Source of the DNA: Bermanella sp051277445
Lineage (GTDB): Bacteria; Pseudomonadota; Gammaproteobacteria; Pseudomonadales; Oceanobacteraceae
NCBI GenBank assembly: GCA_051277445.1
Contig: JBNMQC010000023.1
Span: 1-28,256, forward strand
DNA length: 28,256 nt
Direction: 5' to 3'
Both the position numbers and the translations under genes were made by a program. The notes under the pieces are model-generated. The model did not search any database, was not told where the DNA came from, and saw only the letters and a program-made list of their open reading frames with translations. This document shows, one piece after another, positions 23,736 to 28,256 of this stretch (position 1 is the stretch's first letter; each line of letters begins with the position of its first letter).

Positions 23736-25220
23736 TTATGCCTTGGCCAAACCAAGAACACGTAAAGTATTTTCACGGGTGCGATTAAGCAGCTCGCCAT
23801 TTTCAATGAGCGATTCACCATAAGATGGAATCCACTCTTTCAAACGTGCTTGCCAATCGGTATCAAGTCGCTCGGCCATGCAACGCTCAATCACTTCGAC
23901 CATGGCTTGTGCCGCAACTGATGCACCCGGAGACGCACCCAATAACGCGGCTAATGTGCCGTCTTTAGCGGCAACGAGTTCCGTACCAAACTCTAACTTG
24001 CCGCCACGTGTGCCATCTTTCTTGATAATTTGTACGCGCTGGCCTGCTTGGGCCAGTGTCCATTTATCAGAGGTCGCACTTGGGAAGTAATCACGCAGAG
24101 CATTCATACGGTCTTCATGTGATTGCAAAACCTCACCAATTAAGTATTTGGTTAGATCCATGTTATTCATGCCGACGTTCATCATTGGCAATAGGTTGTT
24201 TCCGCGCACGGATTTAAATAGATCTAACTTAGAACCGGCTTTTAAAAACTTAGTGGTGAAACCTGCGTATGGGCCAAACAACAGAGCCGGTTTGCCGTTA
24301 ATAATACGGGTATCTAGGTGAGGCACTGACATTGGCGGCGCGCCAATGGCGGCTTTGCCATATACCTTGGCGTGATGTTGTTTGATGGTTTCTTCGTCCT
24401 GGCAAACTAACCACTGACCAGAAACCGGGAAGCCACCGTAGCCTTTGCTCTCCGGAATACCAGATTTCTGTAGCAGTGGTAATGCACCACCACCAGCACC
24501 TAAGAATACAAAGCCCGCTTTAAAGTTTTTGCTTTCGCCTGTGGCGCGATCTTTTAAACGCACGCTCCAACGGCCATCACTGCTTTGCTTAAGATCAGAT
24601 ACTTCATGACTGGTTAACAGTTCAAACTGTTCGCGTTTTTCTAAAGAAGACACTAGGTTGCGCGTTAATGAACCAAAGTCCACATCGCTACCGAATGGAA
24701 TGCGTGTGGCGGCCACTTTGTCATCGCCATTGCGCCCTTCCATTACCAGTGGCATCCACTCGCGTAGTACGTCGTGGTCTTCGCTGTATTCCATGCCCGC
24801 AAATAAGTGATGAGCAGACAGTTTCTCCCAACGCTTACGCAAGAAGGCCACGTTCTCTTCACCCCATACAAAACTGATATGTGGCGTGGTGTTAATAAAG
24901 TTTTGTGGTGCAGGTAGATCGCCGCTGTCGATCAGGGCGGTCCAAAGCTGCAAAGACACTTCAAAGTTGGCATTGATCGCTAATGCACGATCCACCTCGA
25001 CTTCGCCCTTAGCATCCTGAGGGGTGTAGTTCAGCTCACAGTAGCCAGCATGACCTGTACCTGCGTTATTCCAACCATCGGTGCTCTCATGAGCAACATG
25101 GTCCAAGCGCTCCACCATGGTTAATCGCAGTGAAGGGTCTAATTTGTTTAATAGTGTGCCAAGAGTCGCACTCATGACGCCGCCACCGACCAGTAGCACA
25201 TCGATTTCTTTAGTAGCCAT
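23736..25220 (-). CDS. mqo: Malate:quinone oxidoreductase Mqo
   Basis: Mqo is a peripheral membrane FAD enzyme that oxidises malate to oxaloacetate and passes electrons to quinone, in place of or beside NAD malate dehydrogenase. The N-terminus IDVLLVGGGVMSATLGTLL (about 6-24) is the FAD-binding motif of the family. Further Mqo segments are STDGWNNAGTGHAGYCELNYTP, the FLGAGGGALPLLQKSGIPESKGYGGFPVSGQWL region, GPYAGFTTKFLKAGS and LLGASPGASVA near the C-terminus. The ATG at 25220 gives 494 aa, a usual Mqo size; a TTG at 25256 would add 12 residues with no support. The ribosome binding site is weak. A candidate promoter lies 110 bases upstream. Confidence 0.96.
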   Translation of the reverse strand: MATKEIDVLLVGGGVMSATLGTLLNKLDPSLRLTMVERLDHVAHESTDGWNNAGTGHAGYCELNYTPQDAKGEVEVDRALAINANFEVSLQLWTALIDSGDLPAPQNFINTTPHISFVWGEENVAFLRKRWEKLSAHHLFAGMEYSEDHDVLREWMPLVMEGRNGDDKVAATRIPFGSDVDFGSLTRNLVSSLEKREQFELLTSHEVSDLKQSSDGRWSVRLKDRATGESKNFKAGFVFLGAGGGALPLLQKSGIPESKGYGGFPVSGQWLVCQDEETIKQHHAKVYGKAAIGAPPMSVPHLDTRIINGKPALLFGPYAGFTTKFLKAGSKLDLFKSVRGNNLLPMMNVGMNNMDLTKYLIGEVLQSHEDRMNALRDYFPSATSDKWTLAQAGQRVQIIKKDGTRGGKLEFGTELVAAKDGTLAALLGASPGASVAAQAMVEVIERCMAERLDTDWQARLKEWIPSYGESLIENGELLNRTRENTLRVLGLAKA

Positions 25221-25318
25221 TATAGATTTCGCCTGTAGGTAAAAATCTGAATCCAAGCGGCGCGGGTCGGCGCCTATTCGGTGGCAGCTTTTGGCTGTTT
25301 AAGTCCACCGACTGAATT

Positions 25319-25358
25319 AAAACGAGCGTTTTATACATTCGTTCAAGGGAGATCACAA
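25319..25358 (-). promoter_or_regulatory. Candidate mqo promoter with overlapping palindrome
   Basis: On the minus strand TTGTGA and TATAAA are separated by 17 bases (-35 at 25353-25358, -10 at 25330-25335). A perfect AAAACG-AG-CGTTTT palindrome (25319-25332) overlaps the -10 and start region, which would suit a repressor site. Both were read by eye. Confidence 0.5.
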
Positions 25359-25448
25359 TATTGACAAACAAAACAAGACTGGCCTCATTATTGCTAAATC
25401 GCCGTAAAGCCTTGATCTATAAGGGGTTTAGGGGTTGTATCATTATTT

Positions 25449-25465
25449 CTTATAGTAACTATAAG
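25449..25465. promoter_or_regulatory. Perfect 17-base palindrome, candidate operator
   Basis: CTTATAGT-A-ACTATAAG has two perfect 8-base arms around a single A, in the divergent gap between mqo and the small gene plus SbtA-type permease. The size and symmetry suit a dimeric regulator such as a LysR- or GntR-type protein; the regulator is unknown. Confidence 0.5.
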
Positions 25466-25767
25466 ATCGGTTATAAATGCCCGAAATAAGAGAATTAAAA
25501 CAGATAAACAAAAATGATATAAAGTAATCTGTATAAAAAACACACAAAAAATAGCCCCTATGCCGCGCTTTAAACCACTTCTTTTACCGACCACCCGTTG
25601 ATTAAGCGACTCATGCACCTTGGCATCTTCTAGGTTGCAAACACGCTATGCGTACAAAAAACACCCAAATCTCCGAGTTTGCTTTGTCGATTAATGAATT
25701 TAACCGCCTGTGATAAATATGTTGTTACAATGGCGACCTTTATTACCTAGCCATAGCAGCACTGCCC

Positions 25768-26082
25768 ATGAAGATGTCCAAAACCATTAAAAAACTGAAC
25801 GACCGATTGGTGATCGCCGTTGAAAAGCTGGCTGTGCAGGCAAGTGAAGAATTTGAAGGCTTTGTTAAATTAGAACACACGGTTAAATTTGATCTTTTCC
25901 CGGGCAGCCTTTTGGTCAGCTGTTACTTTGAAACCCACGACCACCTTGATAAAGCCATGTCGTCCGAAAAAAGCTATCAGAAGAAGTTACACAACATGCT
26001 TATGAAGCAAGGCATATTATTAAAAGAGCCGACTCATAATCTTAAATTCTACGTGCAACCTAAAACCGAACAAGATGCTTAA
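25768..26082 (+). CDS. Small conserved-type protein upstream of sbtA-like gene
   Basis: A 104-aa protein of unknown function. It has a basic, helical N-terminus (MKMSKTIKKLNDRLVIAVEKLAVQA), then EFEGFVKLEHTVKFDLFPGSLLVSCYFETHDHL (about 30-62), a helical basic stretch (KSYQKKLHNMLMKQG) and a final beta-like segment (LKFYVQP). The GF..L.H....FPGSL.V.C.F.T pattern reminds me of a small gammaproteobacterial family often labelled, without good reason, as Fis-type regulators. It has no helix-turn-helix I can see. It is not the PII-like SbtB. The gene ends 26 bases before the permease gene, so they are probably an operon. The start is either the ATG at 25768 or the one two codons on; neither has a good ribosome binding site. 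Confidence 0.65.
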   Translation: MKMSKTIKKLNDRLVIAVEKLAVQASEEFEGFVKLEHTVKFDLFPGSLLVSCYFETHDHLDKAMSSEKSYQKKLHNMLMKQGILLKEPTHNLKFYVQPKTEQDA

Positions 26083-26108
26083 AGCCTCCATCAAAAGGAT
26101 GTCATCTC

Positions 26109-27053
26109 ATGCCTGATATCGTCGTCATGTTTTTCCTGCTGGGTTTGATCGCAGGGATACTCAAGTCTGATCTAGAAATACCCAAAGCCGCTTATGACAC
26201 CTTAAGCCTTTTGCTCATGCTCACCATAGGACTGAAAGGCGGCATGGCCCTTTATGGTTCATTACAGTGGTCACTTGTTTTTGAGCTACTGGCCATTGCC
26301 TCACTTGGGGCGTTTATTCCGCTGATTGTCATTCCCATTTTATTAAAAGTCGCAAAAGCCGATCATGCCAATGCGGCGAGTTTAGCCGCCCACTATGGCT
26401 CAGTGAGTGCTGGCACCTTTGCAGTGGCACTGGCCTATGTGGAAACCGTGGGGTTGCCCATCGAACCTCAAGTCACCTTGTATCTGGTGATGTTAGAGTT
26501 ACCAGCCATTTTAGTGGCACTGGCGTTTTACCGTCGCCATGCAAAACAAGACGGCACGGCATCAAGCAAGCAAAGTGAGCTTTGGCATGAGACCTTTACC
26601 AACCGAGGCGTGGTGTTATTAGCCGGCGGGGTGATTATTGGCTTTATGTATGGCCCAAGTGAAGGGGCTGCGGTCACCGAATTATTTACCAATGCCTTTA
26701 AAGCGGTACTGGCGTTATTTTTATTAGAGATGGGCTTAACTGCGGCAGAGACCTTATCGCCGATTCCATGGAAGAAATGGCGCTTGTTGACATTTGCCTT
26801 AATTACCCCCTTCTTTTTATCTTTTATCGGTTTATCCGCGGGCATTGCATTAGGCTTGTCCACCGGTTCGGTCGTGATATTGGCCACACTGACGGCCAGC
26901 GCCTCTTATATTGCTGCGCCTGCCGCCATTAAAACGGCCATCCCCAAAGCAGACATCGGTTTAGCCATGTTAATGTCATTGGGCATCACCTTTCCATTTA
27001 ATGCCATTGTGGGCATTCCGCTTTACCACCAAATAGCCACCTATTTTTCCTAA
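26109..27053 (+). CDS. SbtA-family sodium-dependent bicarbonate permease
   Basis: A 314-aa inner-membrane protein with about ten hydrophobic segments arranged as two inverted halves. The N-terminus MPDIVVMFFLLGLIAGILKSDLEIPKAAYDTLSLLLMLTIGLKGG is typical of the SbtA/DUF897 family, as is HYGSVSAGTFAVALAYVE (about 95-112). The second half repeats the pattern (TNAFKAVLALFLLEMGL, ATLTASASYIAAPAAIKTAIPKADIGLAM). A hydrophilic loop near residues 142-160 separates the halves. In cyanobacteria SbtA imports bicarbonate with sodium; in heterotrophs the role is presumably bicarbonate supply for carboxylases, an inference. AAGGATG gives a ribosome binding site at about 7 bases. It is followed by a terminator and convergent with a DUF3127-type gene. 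Confidence 0.88.
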   Translation: MPDIVVMFFLLGLIAGILKSDLEIPKAAYDTLSLLLMLTIGLKGGMALYGSLQWSLVFELLAIASLGAFIPLIVIPILLKVAKADHANAASLAAHYGSVSAGTFAVALAYVETVGLPIEPQVTLYLVMLELPAILVALAFYRRHAKQDGTASSKQSELWHETFTNRGVVLLAGGVIIGFMYGPSEGAAVTELFTNAFKAVLALFLLEMGLTAAETLSPIPWKKWRLLTFALITPFFLSFIGLSAGIALGLSTGSVVILATLTASASYIAAPAAIKTAIPKADIGLAMLMSLGITFPFNAIVGIPLYHQIATYFS

Positions 27054-27084
27054 CCTAGTATATGGGCCAAACAAGCAAACATAA

Positions 27085-27116
27085 AAAAACCCAGCCTATT
27101 TAAAAGCTGGGTTTTT
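27085..27116. terminator. Bidirectional rho-independent terminator
   Basis: A-run plus CCCAGC pairs with GCTGGG plus T-run around a 10-base loop. It ends the permease transcript on the plus strand and the DUF3127-type gene on the minus strand. Confidence 0.88.
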
Positions 27117-27144
27117 AGTCTGTAAACCTTGAGCTTTAACAGTC

Positions 27145-27522
27145 CTAGAACGGCACGTCGTCGTCAAAACCATGACCTGGTTGAGTCTGATCATAGGCTG
27201 GGGCACTTTGCTGGGCCTGTGCGCCGCTTTCTACTCGCCACGCCTGTAAGCTTGTAAAGCACTTCTCTGGCTTGCCTGGAGCGTTCCAAAGACGGCCAGA
27301 CAGATTAAAATGCACGGTGATCTCTTCACCAATACTGTGATTATCCATCAGCGCGCACTTATCTTTGATCAACTCCAAGGCGATATAATTCGGATAGTCA
27401 GGGTTTTCACCATCACCGGTTAGCTGAATCACAAACTCGCGCTTGGTAAAGCCGTTATTGCCATATTCTGTGGTGGCACCGATTGAGTGGATCACACCTT
27501 GAGCTTCGAACGTTTTAGACAT
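27145..27522 (-). CDS. DUF3127-type OB-fold protein with SSB-like C-terminal tail
   Basis: A small protein (125 aa from the ATG at 27522, with AAGG 8 bases upstream; a longer frame begins at 27543). Residues 1-97 (EAQGVIHSIGATTEYGNNGFTKREFVIQL, IALELIKDKCALMD, EEITVHFNLSGRLWN, CFTSLQAWRVE) match the DUF3127 pattern, predicted as an OB fold. A Gln/Ala/Pro-rich linker (about 99-117) leads to a final acidic peptide GFDDDVPF. That end closely resembles the DDDIPF tail by which single-stranded DNA-binding protein recruits repair and replication partners. It is transcribed alone, between rpoS and the convergent permease gene. A DNA- or RNA-binding role is inference. Confidence 0.8.
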   Translation of the reverse strand: MSKTFEAQGVIHSIGATTEYGNNGFTKREFVIQLTGDGENPDYPNYIALELIKDKCALMDNHSIGEEITVHFNLSGRLWNAPGKPEKCFTSLQAWRVESGAQAQQSAPAYDQTQPGHGFDDDVPF

Positions 27523-27549
27523 ATTGGTTACCTTCTCTTTCAAGCGGTC

Positions 27550-27558
27550 ATCATACCA
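27550..27558 (-). promoter_or_regulatory. Extended -10 promoter of the DUF3127-type gene
   Basis: On the minus strand TGGTATGAT fits an extended -10 element, 28 bases before the gene start; no clear -35 is seen. Such promoters can be read by sigma-70 or RpoS. Confidence 0.4.
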
Positions 27559-27611
27559 TTGTTCACTTGAGACGAAATAGGCGACTGCCTTTGACAGGTT
27601 TGAAGAGGCAT

Positions 27612-27637
27612 AAAAAAACCCGCCAAACTGGCGGGTT
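27612..27637 (-). terminator. Rho-independent terminator after rpoS
   Basis: The stem AACCCGCCA/TGGCGGGTT with a 3-base loop is followed on the minus strand by a U-run (A-run 27612-27618 on plus). It lies about 33 bases after the rpoS stop. Confidence 0.9.
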
Positions 27638-27669
27638 CAAAAACACTCGAATCGATGAGTATGTTCAGT

Positions 27670-28256
27670 TTACGCTTCTTGCACACCAAATATGGCACTG
27701 GCATTTAAGCCGTGTTTTTCCATGATTTCGCGCATGCGTTTTAATGCTTCTACTTGGATTTGACGAACGCGTTCGCGAGTTAATCCAATTTCGTGACCCA
27801 CTTCCTCTAGCGTGCTGGTTTCATAACCACGCAAACCAAAGCGGCGAGCAATCACTTCACGTTGTTTTTCAGTCAGGTCGTCTAGCCATTGGTCCAAGCT
27901 GGTACTGATGTCGTTATCTTGTAACACTTGGCAAGGGTCGCTAATGGATTCATCGGCGATGGTATCTAATACGGACTTTTCACTGTTGTAACCCAATGGT
28001 GAGTCAACGGATGTCACTCGCTCATTAAGGCCCAGCATGCGTTTTACATCGCTCACTGGTTTTTCTAGCAGCTCTGCAATTTCTTCGGCGCTTGGTTCGT
28101 GATCCAGTTTTTGAGTCAGCTCACGAGCAGCACGTAAATAGACGTTTAATTCTTTAACAACATGAATCGGTAAACGAATGGTACGGGTTTGGTTCATGAT
28201 GGCACGTTCAATGGTCTGACGAATCCACCAAGTTGCGTAGGTTGAAAAACGGAAGC
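27670..28256 (-). CDS. rpoS: RNA polymerase sigma factor RpoS, C-terminal part
   Basis: RpoS directs transcription in stationary phase and general stress. The window holds about 195 codons and the gene runs off the right edge. Reading starts within region 2.4 (FRFSTYATWWIRQTIERAIMNQTRTIRLPIH), followed by region 3 (KELNVYLRAARELTQKLDHEPSAEEIAELL, then NERVTSVDSPLG) and region 4 (LTEKQREVIARRFGLRGYETSTLEEVGHEIGLTRERVRQIQVEALKRMREIM). The LTRERVRQIQ helix-turn-helix recognises the -35 element. This segment is very close to E. coli RpoS and distinct from RpoD and RpoH, for example in IRLPIHVVKELNVY. The upstream nlpD/pcm/surE context cannot be seen. Confidence 0.97.
   Translation of the reverse strand, partial: FRFSTYATWWIRQTIERAIMNQTRTIRLPIHVVKELNVYLRAARELTQKLDHEPSAEEIAELLEKPVSDVKRMLGLNERVTSVDSPLGYNSEKSVLDTIADESISDPCQVLQDNDISTSLDQWLDDLTEKQREVIARRFGLRGYETSTLEEVGHEIGLTRERVRQIQVEALKRMREIMEKHGLNASAIFGVQEA

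Larger units (their letters stand above)
25221..25767. other. mqo to small-gene intergenic region (about 547 bases)
   Basis: No convincing gene is present. It contains the mqo promoter and its palindrome, then an AT-rich stretch with a perfect CTTATAGT-A-ACTATAAG palindrome (25449-25465), and a leader to the plus-strand small gene. One 74-codon frame on the minus strand (25394-25618) is rejected. A small RNA cannot be excluded from sequence alone. Confidence 0.6.

Noticed and set aside
25394..25618. A 74-codon minus-strand frame with a hydrophobic middle in the mqo-sbtA gap
   Set aside because: No ribosome binding site, AT-rich drift-like composition, and it spans the palindrome; it looks like chance.
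1..28256. CRISPR array, insertion sequence or prophage
   Set aside because: No regularly spaced direct repeats, transposase, integrase or phage structural genes were seen; the operons look intact and chromosomal.

Overview
The window reads as a chromosomal segment of a marine-type gammaproteobacterium. The closest general match is the Oceanospirillales/Pseudomonadales grade, but I cannot name a genus from sequence alone. The case rests on a polar-flagellum style flg cluster with sigma-54 and sigma-28 promoters and a cheV-cheR pair beside flgB, a split three-gene transhydrogenase, an FAD malate:quinone oxidoreductase, an arsenosugar-type ArsS gene, an SbtA-type bicarbonate permease and a clear RpoS at the right end.

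Positions 1-17671 are flagellar. On the minus strand, cheV-cheR come first, then flgBCDE behind a sigma-54 promoter (13036-13052), then flgF-flgG-flgH-flgI-(small coiled-coil ORF)-flgJ-flgK behind a second sigma-54 promoter (7201-7217). flgK runs off the left edge. On the plus strand, flgA has its own sigma-54 promoter (15085-15100). flgM-flgN follow a near-consensus sigma-28 promoter (15945-15971), and a YcgR-like PilZ gene comes last. Together these genes encode the rod, P/L rings, hook, hook cap, first hook-filament junction protein, export chaperones, the anti-sigma-28 switch, chemotaxis adaptation enzymes and a c-di-GMP brake. The hook protein FlgE is very large (1251 aa against about 400 in E. 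coli), with about 800 inserted residues built from degenerate repeats. FlgK is also oversized and carries a closely matching module.

Positions 17766-20066 (minus) hold a three-gene operon: an ArsS-type radical SAM enzyme and two small GT-A glycosyltransferase-like proteins. This is the core of an arsenosugar-type pathway without a visible arsM. A tRNA-Arg(CCT) and a small unknown acidic protein containing a hexanucleotide repeat follow on the plus strand. A bidirectional terminator separates them from pntB.

Positions 20828-25220 (minus) hold pntAa-pntAb-pntB (proton-pumping transhydrogenase) and mqo (membrane malate oxidation), both part of redox and TCA metabolism. About 550 non-coding bases follow, with a perfect palindrome. 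Then on the plus strand come a small protein and an SbtA-family permease. The window closes on the minus strand with a DUF3127-type OB-fold protein that has an SSB-like acidic C-terminus, and the C-terminal part of rpoS.

The least ordinary things here are the repeat-built giant hook with a matching FlgK module, the extra FliT-like gene inside the flgI-flgJ junction, a recurrent GCGGCAA/TTGCCG motif in flagellar intergenic gaps, and the SSB-tailed small protein next to rpoS. I saw no insertion sequence, prophage or CRISPR array.
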